This document shows positions 16,110-25,103 of a DNA stretch of 64,000 bases, one piece after another. Position 1 is the first letter of the stretch; every line of letters starts with the position of its first letter. The position numbers were made by a program, and so were the translations under genes. The stretch comes from Polaribacter sp. IC066 (GTDB taxonomy: Bacteria > Bacteroidota > Bacteroidia > Flavobacteriales > Flavobacteriaceae), in contig NZ_VORR01000006.1 in the NCBI RefSeq assembly GCF_007997085.1, positions 1-64,000 on the forward strand, given 5' to 3'. The notes beneath the pieces are model-generated. The model was not told where the DNA came from. It saw only the letters and a program-made list of their open reading frames with translations, and did no database searches.

Positions 16110-16117
16110 TACTTTTG
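16110..16117 (+). promoter_or_regulatory. Candidate -7 box upstream of the sigma factor unit
   Basis: TACTTTTG matches TANNTTTG. It lies 8 bp before the ATG of a 34-codon frame, so a transcript would be almost leaderless for that frame. No matching TTG was found at the usual distance. Confidence 0.35.
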
Positions 16118-16124
16118 TATTCTA

Positions 16125-16229
16125 ATGAAGAAGGCAGTAGTTTATCAAAATAAAAGCAACAGCGTTTATAACGCTAACTCTAGTGTTTTTAGAAATCGAG
16201 CTGATAAATTTATACTTCCTGCTTTCTAG
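16125..16229 (+). CDS. Possible 34-residue leader peptide
   Basis: The open frame begins MKKAVVYQNKSNSVYN and ends F-I-L-P-A-F before TAG. It sits directly behind a TACTTTTG promoter-like box and about 100 bp before the next small ORF, in front of the sigma factor gene. I recognise no family. Its composition is that of plausible protein (no long homopolymer, mixed residues), but with 34 codons chance is not excluded. It could be a leader peptide of the sigma factor transcript. Confidence 0.25.
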   Translation: MKKAVVYQNKSNSVYNANSSVFRNRADKFILPAF

Positions 16230-16331
16230 CCAATTTTTTTTGCAAACACTTTTTGCAGTATACTTGTTACACTACGATATCATCAACTAACTTAAAAATA
16301 CATTTTTACACGTATTTCTAAATCTATTTTT

Positions 16332-16523
16332 ATGAAAATTATTCAAATTAAAAGGAAAACAAAGCAAGAAAAATATTATTCTTCTGCAATGGGAATGTTA
16401 AACTCTCGGGTTACCTATATCAGAAAATACATTTTTGGATTTCCTATAAAAACAATTCATAAATATAGAGAAACTTATTATGGTGAAATAAAAAATAGTG
16501 ACGATTGCAATTTATATATTTAA
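16332..16523 (+). CDS. Small basic protein of unknown function upstream of the sigma factor
   Basis: This 63-residue protein begins MKIIQIKRKTKQEKYYSSAM and is rich in Lys, Tyr and Ile, with no signal peptide or membrane segment. I do not recognise the family. It ends 30 bp before the sigma factor ATG on the same strand, so the two are probably cotranscribed. It could be a regulator of that gene, but nothing in the sequence identifies it as an anti-sigma factor. The net positive charge would suit nucleic acid binding. Confidence 0.5.
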   Translation: MKIIQIKRKTKQEKYYSSAMGMLNSRVTYIRKYIFGFPIKTIHKYRETYYGEIKNSDDCNLYI

Positions 16524-16553
16524 AATAACCCTTTAAAACACCCACACACAAAT

Positions 16554-17417
16554 ATGAGACAACTTAAGATAAGTAAACAAGTAACCAATCGTGATGCAAA
16601 ATCTCTAGACAAATATTTTCAAGAAATTAGTAAAATTGGGTTAATTACAGCTGATGAAGAAGTTGAATTAGCTTTGAAAATAAAAAGTGGAGATGAAAGA
16701 GCTTTAGATAATTTGGTGAAAGCGAACTTAAGATTTGTTGTTTCTGTTGCCAAACAATATCAAAATCAGGGTTTAAAACTATCTGACTTAATTAATGAAG
16801 GTAATTTAGGCTTGGTAAAAGCGGCAAAACGTTTTGATGAAACAAGAGGATTTAAATTTATCTCATATGCTGTTTGGTGGATTCGCCAAGCAATTATGTC
16901 TGCGTTAGCAGAACAATCTAGAATAGTGCGTTTACCATTGAACAAAATTGGTAGTATCAGTAAAATTAAGAAGATATATTCTAAATTAGAGCAACAAAGT
17001 GAAAGAATACCCACCTATGTAGAAATTGCAAATGAACTAGATACCACCGTTGGCGATGTTGCGTTAAGCATGAAAAATTCTGGAAGACATTTATCTATGG
17101 ATGCGCCTTTTAGAGAGGGTGAAGAATCAAACTTATACAGCATATTAGGCTCTGATGAGTCTCCTAGACCCGATAAAAATTTAATGAAGCAATCGTTAAA
17201 TTCGGAAATTACCAATGCCTTAGATACCTTAAGCTATAAAGAAGCGGCAGTAATTAAAATGTTCTTTGGTATTGGCCAAAAATCTCCTTGTAGCTTAACA
17301 GAAATAGGAGAAACTTTCGATATTACAAGAGAGCGTGTGAGACAGGTAAAACAACGCGCTATAAAAAGGTTGCAAAGAAAATCTAGTACAGAAGTATTAA
17401 GAACTTATTTAGGATAA
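16554..17417 (+). CDS. RpoD/SigA-type RNA polymerase sigma factor
   Basis: The 287-residue protein has the short architecture of Bacteroidota group 1/2 sigma factors: a brief region 1.2 ([14 protein letters not shown]), region 2 (about 45-115; [29 protein letters not shown]), region 3, and region 4 with a helix-turn-helix [18 protein letters not shown] at about 245-262. The usual long region 1.1 is missing, as in the phylum. Regions 3 and 4 look more diverged than the housekeeping RpoD I know from this group ([13 protein letters not shown]), so this may be a group 2 paralog recognising TTG/TANNTTTG-like promoters. The gene is preceded by one or two tiny ORFs and followed by a strong terminator. 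Confidence 0.88.
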   Translation: MRQLKISKQVTNRDAKSLDKYFQEISKIGLITADEEVELALKIKSGDERALDNLVKANLRFVVSVAKQYQNQGLKLSDLINEGNLGLVKAAKRFDETRGFKFISYAVWWIRQAIMSALAEQSRIVRLPLNKIGSISKIKKIYSKLEQQSERIPTYVEIANELDTTVGDVALSMKNSGRHLSMDAPFREGEESNLYSILGSDESPRPDKNLMKQSLNSEITNALDTLSYKEAAVIKMFFGIGQKSPCSLTEIGETFDITRERVRQVKQRAIKRLQRKSSTEVLRTYLG

Positions 17418-17480
17418 TAACACTGTTTTAAAAAGCAGTTTTATCACTTCAATGAATACCTTTTACTTTAAAAGAAAAGC

Positions 17481-17530
17481 ATCACAAAAAGAAAACGTCT
17501 ATCAATTGATAGACGTTTTCTTTTTGTGAT
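17481..17530. terminator. 50-bp perfect palindrome, bidirectional terminator
   Basis: All 25 bases of 17481-17505 are the exact reverse complement of 17506-17530. The stem has a central ACGTCTATC/GATAGACGT core and outer A-run/T-run, so RNA from either strand ends in a hairpin followed by T-rich sequence. It lies between the convergent sigma factor and truB genes. Confidence 0.9.
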
Positions 17531-17586
17531 TATTAATATTTTCGCTTAAACTGTATTCTCTGTTAAATAGTGCATCAACATAAAAA

Positions 17587-18279
17587 TTACGCTTCTAAAT
17601 TTTTAATAAAACCTTCAATTGAAGAAGCATCTTCTACCGAAAAATCTCCAATTTTTGTTCTTCTTAATGCTGTTAAATGTGCTCCTGAATTTAGTGCTTT
17701 TCCAAAATCATAGGCCAACGAACGGATATAAGTTCCTTTGCTGCACACAATTTTAACCTCTACGTTTGGTAAGTCAATATTCGTGATTTCAAATTCAGAA
17801 ATTGTAACTGTTCTTGCTAATATTTCTGTAGTTTCTCCTTTTCTTGCCAACTCATACAAACGTTTTCCGTCCTTTTTAATAGCAGAAAAAATAGGCGGTT
17901 TTTGCTGAATTTCGCCAATAAACTGTTTTATTGTTTCTTTTAGTAATTCTTCGGTTATATGTTCGGTAGGAAATGTTTGATCGATTTCTGTTTCTAAATC
18001 GTAACTTGGTGTGGTTGCACCTAGCGTAAAAGTGCCAGTATATTCCTTTATTTGACCCTGATAAGTATGAATCTCTTTCGTTTGTTTACCAGTACAAATA
18101 ATTAACAAACCCGTTGCTAAAGGATCTAACGTACCTGCATGACCTACTTTTATTTTTTTAATTTTAAAGCGTTGCTTTATATGCCACCGCAATTTATTTA
18201 CTGCCTGAAAAGAGCTCCAGGTTAATGGTTTATCAATCAATAAAACTTGACCGTTTTTAAAATCTTCTTCCGTTCTCAA
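17587..18279 (-). CDS. truB: tRNA pseudouridine(55) synthase TruB
   Basis: TruB isomerises U55 in the T loop of tRNAs. The 230-residue protein has D-K-P-L-T-W-S-S-F at 16-24 and the catalytic motif G-H-A-G-T-L-D-P-L-A-T-G-L-L (46-59), with Asp52 as nucleophile. K-G-T-Y-I-R-S-L-A near 180-188 is the third conserved block. It lacks the C-terminal PUA domain of the E. coli enzyme, normal in Bacteroidota. It is the last gene of the ftsX-DUF3098-uppP-truB minus-strand operon (11 bp behind uppP). Confidence 0.96.
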   Translation of the reverse strand: MRTEEDFKNGQVLLIDKPLTWSSFQAVNKLRWHIKQRFKIKKIKVGHAGTLDPLATGLLIICTGKQTKEIHTYQGQIKEYTGTFTLGATTPSYDLETEIDQTFPTEHITEELLKETIKQFIGEIQQKPPIFSAIKKDGKRLYELARKGETTEILARTVTISEFEITNIDLPNVEVKIVCSKGTYIRSLAYDFGKALNSGAHLTALRRTKIGDFSVEDASSIEGFIKNLEA

Positions 18280-18290
18280 TATAATCTAGA

Positions 18291-19085
18291 TTAGTTTAAC
18301 AATGCATACCCGATTGCGATAATACCGACTACAGCACAATAAATTGAAAAATAAGATAATTTACTTTTCTTCACAATAGCAATCATCCATTTACACGCTA
18401 ATAAACCTGCCAAAAAAGCGGCTATAAAACCTGCGGATATTGGCAACATTTCTGATGATTGAAAATTTAAATCTCCACTTAATACATCTTTACCAATCTT
18501 TCCAAAAATTAACGGAACAACCATTAAAAATGAAAAACGAGCGGCTCTTGTTCTATCAATACCTAATAAAACCGAAGTAGAAATTGTTGCGCCAGATCTA
18601 GAAATTCCTGGTAACATTGCAATCGCTTGCGAAATTCCGATAATTACAGAGTTTGTAAACGAAACTTCTTTGTTTGTACTTTTTGCTTTATCAGCCAACA
18701 AAAGTAAAACAGCTGTAACTAGCAACATCACTCCTACTAATAATATTTTTCCGCCAAAAAAAGATTCTAATTGCTTTTCAAATAATAAGCCTACAATTAC
18801 AGCAGGCATCATAGAAATAATAATTTTTAATGAGAATTTTAATTCATCATTCCACTTAAACTGAAATAAACCTTTAAAAATTTCTACTACTTCTTTTCTA
18901 AAAATTACCAGTGTGCTTAATGCGGTTGCAAAATGTAAAACTACAGTAAAGGTTAAACTTTCTTCTGGCACTGAAGTATCACCTAAAATAACCTTTGCTA
19001 ATTCTAAATGACCACTAGAAGATACTGGTAAAAACTCTGTTAATCCTTGAATTATTCCAAGGATTATCGCTTCAACAACACTCAT
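18291..19085 (-). CDS. uppP: Undecaprenyl-diphosphatase UppP (BacA)
   Basis: UppP dephosphorylates undecaprenyl pyrophosphate at the inner membrane, recycling the lipid carrier for peptidoglycan and O-antigen; overproduction gives bacitracin resistance. The 264-residue protein has eight or so membrane helices. Two signature blocks are visible: Q-G-L-T-E-F-L-P-V-S-S-S-G-H-L (about 14-28) with the catalytic Glu and Ser/His, and L-P-G-I-S-R-S-G-A-T-I (about 157-167). It starts 3 bp after the DUF3098 gene and is likely cotranscribed with it and ftsX. Confidence 0.97.
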   Translation of the reverse strand: MSVVEAIILGIIQGLTEFLPVSSSGHLELAKVILGDTSVPEESLTFTVVLHFATALSTLVIFRKEVVEIFKGLFQFKWNDELKFSLKIIISMMPAVIVGLLFEKQLESFFGGKILLVGVMLLVTAVLLLLADKAKSTNKEVSFTNSVIIGISQAIAMLPGISRSGATISTSVLLGIDRTRAARFSFLMVVPLIFGKIGKDVLSGDLNFQSSEMLPISAGFIAAFLAGLLACKWMIAIVKKSKLSYFSIYCAVVGIIAIGYALLN

Positions 19086-19088
19086 AAC

Positions 19089-19331
19089 TTATTTTTTTGA
19101 ATCGGCTAAAATAGCATAAATTTCTATACCTAAGCCAATAAGAACTAAAGTTGGTGCCAAACGAATTCGTTGCCAGTTATAAATTTCTTCATTAAAAACA
19201 TTAGGATCATCACTACCTCCTCCAGACATAAAAATAAAACCTAGGGTGATAAACACAATACCAATACCCATAATGATATAGTTTCTTTTACCAAATAAAA
19301 ACTCTTGCTCTTGGTTAATTTTCTCTTTCAT
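19089..19331 (-). CDS. DUF3098 small membrane protein
   Basis: The 80-residue protein has two membrane helices (about 17-37 with I-M-G-I-G-I-V-F-I-T-L-G, and 55-75) separated by a short polar segment with G-G-G-S-D-D-P and the W-Q-R-I-R-L-A-P block. This is the DUF3098 family, restricted largely to Bacteroidota and regularly found between ftsX and uppP. No function is established. Its fixed place in the operon suggests an envelope or cell-division role, which is inference. Confidence 0.9.
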   Translation of the reverse strand: MKEKINQEQEFLFGKRNYIIMGIGIVFITLGFIFMSGGGSDDPNVFNEEIYNWQRIRLAPTLVLIGLGIEIYAILADSKK

Positions 19332-19406
19332 TTCTATAAAATTTATACATATTAATGTTGATAAATGTTCTTTTCAGATCCAACAGTTCTAAAAACCTGT
19401 CTTATT

Positions 19407-20285
19407 TTAATAATAAAGTTCATCTGTTTGTAAATTTAAAAAACGCTGTGTTGCAAAGAAAGTACTAATCATGGTAATAATAAATGCTGATAAAATTACG
19501 CCTCCTGCAATATAACCTAACGTTAAATAATCATCTAAAAAGTTTAAACTTGGTATGTATTTATCTAAATAATAAACAACAACTGCCAAACCCATTAATG
19601 CTAAAATTGCACCAACCATTCCTAACTTTATACTTCGCCAAATAAATGGTTTTCTGATAAAGCCCTTTGTTGCGCCCACCATTTGCATGGTTTTAATATT
19701 AAAACGTTTAGAATAAATAGAGAGTCTAATAGAACTATTTATTAAAATCATAGCTACCAACCCGAAGAAACTACTTAACACTAATAACCAAAAACTAATT
19801 CTTTTGATGTTTTTTGTTAATAAATTAATCAACGGTTTATCATAGGAAACATCAGCAACAAACGCATTTTTTATAAAACGCTTTTCAAGTTCCTCCATTT
19901 TTTCTGGAGTTACAAAATCTGCTTTCAAATAAATATCAATTCCGTTTTTTAGCGGATTTTCACCTAAAAACTTCAGGAAATCTTCCCCTATATCTTCGCT
20001 ATATTTTTTTGCTGCCTGTGCTTTGCTTGTATAAATAACTTTTTTCGCAAAATCTTCTTCTAAAAGAGATTCTCGAAAATACTTAATTTGTTTTTGCGTT
20101 ACTTTATCTTTTATAAAAAGTGTCATTGCAACTTTTTCTTTTACCCGATTGGCAACAGAGGTAGACTTTAATAGCACTAATCCTAAAACACCAACCATAA
20201 ATAGCACCAAAGCAATACTAATTACAACAGAAATGTAAGACGATTGCAGACGTCTTTTTTGATAAGAATCAAACTTTGAGGACAT
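19407..20285 (-). CDS. ftsX: Cell-division protein FtsX
   Basis: FtsX is the membrane subunit of the FtsEX ABC complex that relays a signal across the inner membrane to activate peptidoglycan hydrolases at the septum. The 292-residue chain has a cytoplasmic N-terminus (F-D-S-Y-Q-K-R-R-L-Q), a first helix (about 18-40), an extracytoplasmic domain (about 42-160) and three C-terminal helices with an M-Q-M-V-G-A-T-K-G-F-I-R-K-P-F loop, the classical FtsX/MacB permease feature. ftsE is not in this window, which is common in this phylum. It heads the operon ending with truB. Confidence 0.95.
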   Translation of the reverse strand: MSSKFDSYQKRRLQSSYISVVISIALVLFMVGVLGLVLLKSTSVANRVKEKVAMTLFIKDKVTQKQIKYFRESLLEEDFAKKVIYTSKAQAAKKYSEDIGEDFLKFLGENPLKNGIDIYLKADFVTPEKMEELEKRFIKNAFVADVSYDKPLINLLTKNIKRISFWLLVLSSFFGLVAMILINSSIRLSIYSKRFNIKTMQMVGATKGFIRKPFIWRSIKLGMVGAILALMGLAVVVYYLDKYIPSLNFLDDYLTLGYIAGGVILSAFIITMISTFFATQRFLNLQTDELYY

Positions 20286-20360
20286 TAAGGATTACTTTTT
20301 AAAATCGTTGCAAGATAATAATTAGTAGGCAGTTGAACGTTACAGTTTACCGTATTTTAA

Positions 20361-20765
20361 CTATTCAATTTCTTGACATAGTTCAATTAAAACTCCGTTT
20401 GTAGTTTTAGGATGTAAAAAAACCACTAGCTTATTATCTGCTCCTTTTTTGGGTATTTCATTTAAAACGGTAAAACCCTCTTTTTTAAGTCGTTCAATTT
20501 CAGCTTTAATATCGGTTACGGCAAACGCAATATGATGAATTCCTTCTCCTTTTTTCGCTATAAATTTTGCAATTGGGCTCTCTAGATTTGTTGCTTCTAA
20601 CAATTCTATTTTATTAAGGCCCGTTTTAAAAAAAGATGTTTTTACACCTTCAGAAAATACTTCTTCGGTTTTGTAATGTTTTTCTCCAAAAAGTGCTGCA
20701 AATAATTGATTTGACTTTTTTAAATCTTTTACTGCAATTCCTATATGTTCTATTTTATCCATCAT
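20361..20765 (-). CDS. mce: Methylmalonyl-CoA epimerase
   Basis: The enzyme interconverts (R)- and (S)-methylmalonyl-CoA in propionate metabolism, feeding methylmalonyl-CoA mutase. The 134-residue protein is a VOC-fold protein of the expected size. The metal-binding and catalytic residues are in D-K-I-E-H-I-G-I-A-V (His near residue 7), G-E-G-I-H-H-I-A-F (about 73-81) and V-L-I-E-L-C near the end (Glu). It is separated by 6 bp from the DUF5689 gene upstream; whether the two share a message is uncertain because functions differ. Confidence 0.92.
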   Translation of the reverse strand: MMDKIEHIGIAVKDLKKSNQLFAALFGEKHYKTEEVFSEGVKTSFFKTGLNKIELLEATNLESPIAKFIAKKGEGIHHIAFAVTDIKAEIERLKKEGFTVLNEIPKKGADNKLVVFLHPKTTNGVLIELCQEIE

Positions 20766-20771
20766 AAAAAA

Positions 20772-22193
20772 TTATCTAGCATTTATTTTAATATTATCTA
20801 ATTCGTACGTTCCGTCAAAATTAATATTTCCGGTGCCTGTATATTTAAAAGCGATAAAAACAATACCTGAATAATCAGATAAATTTATATAGGTAGAATG
20901 TATCCAACTTTTAAAATTTACGCCGTCTGCAACTATTTTTGCAGGCAAAACATTCCATTCTGCTATGTTTATATCTGTTGCTATTCCGTTCCAATTTACA
21001 GAAATTAATACTTCTAAACTACTTCCGTTAGAAAAACTACTAGAAGTTTCAAAAGATAAAAACTCTTCTGCCGTTGCATCCAAATTTACACCTTTTGTAA
21101 TTAACCAAGTTACTGTACTTGCATCTCCAGAATTTCTAGAACCAACCCTGGCAGCAATGCTTTGTGAGTAAGTATCTGAATAAGATCGCCAAGATTTTGT
21201 GCCTGCTTCTCTATAGTTTATCCAATCTGGAACTGCAATTTCTCCAGATGAATCTTCAAAACCTTCGTCTAACAGCAATAAAGGAAAATCGATTTCTGAT
21301 AAAGTAACACAACGATCACCATCCATAGAAACATCATCTGAAGAATTTAAAACCAACACTAAAAAATCGCCTCCAAAATCTTTAGAAACTACGGCATCCA
21401 TAGTTCCGCCGCCAACGGGTAATCTTTCATTTGCAAACCTAGCAAAAGAACTTGTTTCTACTAATAAATCGGCGAAACCTAGTGTTTGGCAAGTTTGTAT
21501 TTTGCGCTGTGTATCAAAATCTTCTGTGGGATCTACGTAAGCCTTCCCTAACAAGTTATCAGGAAAAATAACCTCTTGCACTTGCACAAATGTACCAATA
21601 TCCGAAGCATTTAAACCTGCCAAGGAAACTATTTTTGGCACAATTATTTCGGTTTTTGCAGATCGATACAAATGATTTCTTATCTGATTTGTGGTAATAC
21701 TTTGCACTTCATTTATATTGGTTGCATTAATTTTTCCTCCAATGGCAATAATCCCGTCACCTGCATTAGTTTCACCAATATATAAGTCTTTCAAATAAAT
21801 ATACACCTCTCTACCAATATTAAATTTATTGTAATTGTTGTTTAAATTCACTGCTATTTTTATGCCTGCTGTTGGATTTTCTGGAGCATCTTGCATATAA
21901 AATTCCCTAAAATAATTTCCTTTTTGATCCGAAGAAATCACATATCCTTTTACCACAATATTTGAAGATATTTTTAGGGGTTCGTTTCCTGAAATGTATA
22001 ATTCTTTTAACTCCCGTATCGATTTTAATTCTAGTTGCTTATTATTAATACTATCTAAAATGGCAATAAGTCGTGTGTTTTCTTCGTTTCCAAGGCTTTT
22101 AGGCACAGAAAAATCTCCGTCTTCTACACAAGAGTTTAAAAAGATACTCGTAAAAAACGCTACTATTAAGATGCTTATTTTATATGTTTTCAT
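20772..22193 (-). CDS. DUF5689-domain lipoprotein
   Basis: I start the protein at the ATG at 22193 (MKTYKISILIV), giving 473 residues, because it creates a clean lipoprotein signal peptide with lipobox F-L-N-S-C at about 17-21. The upstream 24 codons look random. The first part (about 55-250) fits DUF5689, an OB-fold-like domain common in Bacteroidota (V-V-K-G-Y-V-I-S-S-D-Q-K-G-N-Y-F, with Q-D-A near it). The second part (about 300-470) resembles a jelly-roll domain of the choice-of-anchor type. No function is known. It follows a TonB receptor by 20 bp and lies near an EEP-family phosphatase, a combination repeatedly seen in this phylum. Confidence 0.8.
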   Translation of the reverse strand: MKTYKISILIVAFFTSIFLNSCVEDGDFSVPKSLGNEENTRLIAILDSINNKQLELKSIRELKELYISGNEPLKISSNIVVKGYVISSDQKGNYFREFYMQDAPENPTAGIKIAVNLNNNYNKFNIGREVYIYLKDLYIGETNAGDGIIAIGGKINATNINEVQSITTNQIRNHLYRSAKTEIIVPKIVSLAGLNASDIGTFVQVQEVIFPDNLLGKAYVDPTEDFDTQRKIQTCQTLGFADLLVETSSFARFANERLPVGGGTMDAVVSKDFGGDFLVLVLNSSDDVSMDGDRCVTLSEIDFPLLLLDEGFEDSSGEIAVPDWINYREAGTKSWRSYSDTYSQSIAARVGSRNSGDASTVTWLITKGVNLDATAEEFLSFETSSSFSNGSSLEVLISVNWNGIATDINIAEWNVLPAKIVADGVNFKSWIHSTYINLSDYSGIVFIAFKYTGTGNINFDGTYELDNIKINAR

Positions 22194-22213
22194 GGTGACT
22201 AATTTAAAGTTCG

Positions 22214-24970
22214 TTAAAATCTTATGTTTACATTTAAAAAGTAGGTAGTTCCTCTTCCATACCAATATCTATTTCCAAAAACGGGAATATCAAGTGCTTT
22301 GTCGTCTCTTAATTGTCTGAAATTGGCATTTCTTCCTTGTTCAAATCCGCCAGATTTGTATTCTGTTCCTAATAAATTATTTACGGTTGCAAATACGCTC
22401 ACATACGTGTCGCTAATTTTCCAAGATTTACCGCCAACTAAATTTACAACCATATAATCATCAAATTTTTCTTGCTGTAATAACTCTCTGGCAAGTTCAG
22501 GGTCGTACTCTACAAAAGGCAAACCATCATCGTCTGTATAAAAATTACTAGACCTGTTTAATGGCGCGATGTCTATAAAGATATTGCTGAAAAAATTTGC
22601 CGTAGCGCCGAGCCACCAATATTCTGGATCTCTATATTCAAAGCCTATAGAATATGCGTTTTGTGGCCCTGCAGCTAATCTGTAATTTTCGAGGTTTGTT
22701 TGCCCAAAATCTTTAGAACCATTTATAAATCCGGCTGCAATAGCATCTGAATCTGCTTCTGACGTTAAGTATAAATTAGGATTATTATCATAGGTAAATT
22801 GCCCAATGGATGCTGCTCCTTTTAACTTAATTGTGGGGGTAACTTGTGCTTCTAAACCCAACTCTAAACCGATATGTTTTTTATGAATGCCTGTTAAAAC
22901 TTCTTGTACAAAAGCAGTATTATCGCCCCCAATACCATCAGCAAAATAAAAAGAAATTTCTGTTGCATCTTTTATCTGTGTGTAGTATGCGGTTAATCTT
23001 GATGTAATAATAGGACTTCTAACAATGTAACTAACATCCGTAGAAAACATATTCTCGCTCTGTAAATTAGTTACTGTATTGTTATTTTCTCTAGAGTTCG
23101 AAAAAGAATTTCTTATGGTTGGTGCATTTGTGATAAAAGCCATATTAGCATCGATTAAATGCCGACCAGTTATTTTATACGTTGCGCCGCCTTTTATGCC
23201 AAAATTTATAAAATCTAATTTTTCTGATACCCCTAAAGAGGTTTCAGAAAAACCGCCGTTTTGATACAATCCTTCTCTTTGATGTGCAGTTCTTGAAACA
23301 TTTAAAGCTCCGTAAAAATCTACTTTATTATATGTAAACTGCGCTTGCACAAAAGCCCTAACAACATCAGAACTTAAGTTGTAATTATACCTAAATTTAT
23401 CGCCTACACCCACAACTCTATTCGGATTTAATAAATCGTTTTGCTGTTCGTTTTCTGATTCTGCAAAATTATCAATATCTAAATATCCTGTACCCCCTAA
23501 TAGATCGATCACTTCTGCAAAACTATGAGAGCGCAACCGTTTGTATGTTAGCTTTGCATTTAGAGTGATGTTGTTATTTACAGCATAATTTAAAATGGAA
23601 TTTATAGTAAATTGTTTGTCATCATTTCTGTCTTCGTATAACACATACGCATTATTTACCCCAGCAGCACTGTTTGTGATGTTGGCGTCAAAAATGCGAT
23701 TCCAATTTAATTGACCGTCATTTAAAAAGTTTTGTTGACTTTGATAAGCACCTGCTAAATCGTTATTTCTTAAAAAGAAACTAGGTAAATTTTGATAGTA
23801 AGCAGGACTCGGATTTGCACCTGCGTTAAAATCTAAACGGCTATTTCCTATTTTCCCAAATTGATAAGACACGTTAGTTTGCAATGAAATTTGATCAGAA
23901 AGATTCCAAAAATGATTCAACATCAAAATGGGTTCTTCTACTTCTTTAATTCTAGAGTTTGTTTTTCTTCCGTTTAAATGCCCCCAATATTCGTTGTATG
24001 CAATCCCTTTTAAATCGAAAACTTCTTGTGTATTTGGTGCCGCTTTACCTCTTCTATTGGGTGTAAAAATCCCTGTAAAATTAAGACTATGATTGTCACT
24101 TATTTTCTTCTCAATAGAAGCAAATAACGAATACGCATTGTAACTTGTTCCTTCATTAAAACCCTCTAAACCAGATCTTCTACTCCCAGAAAATGTCATA
24201 GCCCAACCGCCTTCTAAAATTCCTGTAGCATGTGTTGCCATTACTCTATGCTGGTAACTTCTGTTAGAAGACGCATACGAAATTCTTGTACCGGCTCGCT
24301 GTTCTGATGCTCTCGTATTGATATTTGTAGCTCCTAAAAGACCGCCAAAAGTAAAACTCGAGGCTGCTAAACCATTGCTAAATTCTTGATTTCTTAACAC
24401 ATCATTTAAGCCGCCCCAATTGCTCCATTGCGCTCTACCGTCGTAGAGTTTGTTCATTTCAATTCCGTTTATTAACACTTTTCCATTGCCAGAATCTAAA
24501 CCTTTAATTCTAAAAAAAGAAGAACTAAACTCAAAAGCCGCTGTTCTTAAATAAATATCTTTGGTTGCTTGCAGCAAACCTGCAATATTATCTGCAGCAC
24601 TAGCATCATTATTTAATTCGTCATCGGTTAGGGTAATTAAACTTAAATCTTGGTCTATTGAAAAATTCTTGTAGAGCTGAATGGCTCCTAAATCTATTGT
24701 TTTACCAGAAAGTTCTACAGGAAAATTTTGAGTTTCATAACCAGCTAATTTAATTTCTATAATATAGCTTCCGTTTGCTATATTTTTTAGGATAAAAACT
24801 CCGCTTAAATCTGTAGTTAAACTTTTAGGTGTATTTACAACACTTACTAAAACACCTTTGAGAGGTTTTTCAGAATCGTTGTCGGTAATAATTCCCTTCA
24901 CGCTATTTTGTGCGCTGATATAACTAATGAAGAGCAGAAAAATTAATTGTGATAGCCTTAACTTGTTCAT
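22214..24970 (-). CDS. TonB-dependent outer membrane receptor with carboxypeptidase-regulatory domain
   Basis: With the start at 24970 (MNKLRLSQLIFLLF) the protein has 918 residues and a normal signal peptide ending in I-S-A-Q. The alternative ATG at 24997 adds nine residues and spoils the signal. After the signal come a CarboxypepD_reg-like domain (about 25-105), a plug (about 115-225) and a large barrel ending F-L-N-V-N-I-R-F. It imports an unknown ligand. Partner genes are the DUF5689 lipoprotein downstream and the divergent EEP-family enzyme, so nucleic acid or phosphoester breakdown products are plausible ligands (inference). A 15-bp inverted repeat encloses the start codon (see separate entry). 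Confidence 0.9.
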   Translation of the reverse strand: MNKLRLSQLIFLLFISYISAQNSVKGIITDNDSEKPLKGVLVSVVNTPKSLTTDLSGVFILKNIANGSYIIEIKLAGYETQNFPVELSGKTIDLGAIQLYKNFSIDQDLSLITLTDDELNNDASAADNIAGLLQATKDIYLRTAAFEFSSSFFRIKGLDSGNGKVLINGIEMNKLYDGRAQWSNWGGLNDVLRNQEFSNGLAASSFTFGGLLGATNINTRASEQRAGTRISYASSNRSYQHRVMATHATGILEGGWAMTFSGSRRSGLEGFNEGTSYNAYSLFASIEKKISDNHSLNFTGIFTPNRRGKAAPNTQEVFDLKGIAYNEYWGHLNGRKTNSRIKEVEEPILMLNHFWNLSDQISLQTNVSYQFGKIGNSRLDFNAGANPSPAYYQNLPSFFLRNNDLAGAYQSQQNFLNDGQLNWNRIFDANITNSAAGVNNAYVLYEDRNDDKQFTINSILNYAVNNNITLNAKLTYKRLRSHSFAEVIDLLGGTGYLDIDNFAESENEQQNDLLNPNRVVGVGDKFRYNYNLSSDVVRAFVQAQFTYNKVDFYGALNVSRTAHQREGLYQNGGFSETSLGVSEKLDFINFGIKGGATYKITGRHLIDANMAFITNAPTIRNSFSNSRENNNTVTNLQSENMFSTDVSYIVRSPIITSRLTAYYTQIKDATEISFYFADGIGGDNTAFVQEVLTGIHKKHIGLELGLEAQVTPTIKLKGAASIGQFTYDNNPNLYLTSEADSDAIAAGFINGSKDFGQTNLENYRLAAGPQNAYSIGFEYRDPEYWWLGATANFFSNIFIDIAPLNRSSNFYTDDDGLPFVEYDPELARELLQQEKFDDYMVVNLVGGKSWKISDTYVSVFATVNNLLGTEYKSGGFEQGRNANFRQLRDDKALDIPVFGNRYWYGRGTTYFLNVNIRF

Positions 24971-24998
24971 AAATTTTTTGACTAAATTTATGAACAAG
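24962..24998 (-). promoter_or_regulatory. Inverted repeat burying the TonB receptor start codon
   Basis: CTTGTTCATAAATTT (24962-24976) and AAATTTATGAACAAG (24984-24998) are perfect reverse complements separated by 7 nt. In the mRNA the 3' arm holds the start ATG and the next two codons, so folding would hide the initiation site. It could also be a dimeric operator. Confidence 0.6.
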
Positions 24999-25103
24999 AA
25001 TTGAAATAATTTAACGGGTTTCCGTAATTCTGAATATTAAAGTAGTATTCTAGAATTTTTAACTTTATTTTTATTTTATAATTTGCTTCAAAACCGATAA
25101 TCT

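Noticed and set aside
16332..16523. Anti-sigma factor
   Set aside because: Position before the sigma gene is suggestive, but the sequence has no recognisable anti-sigma motif or zinc-binding pattern.
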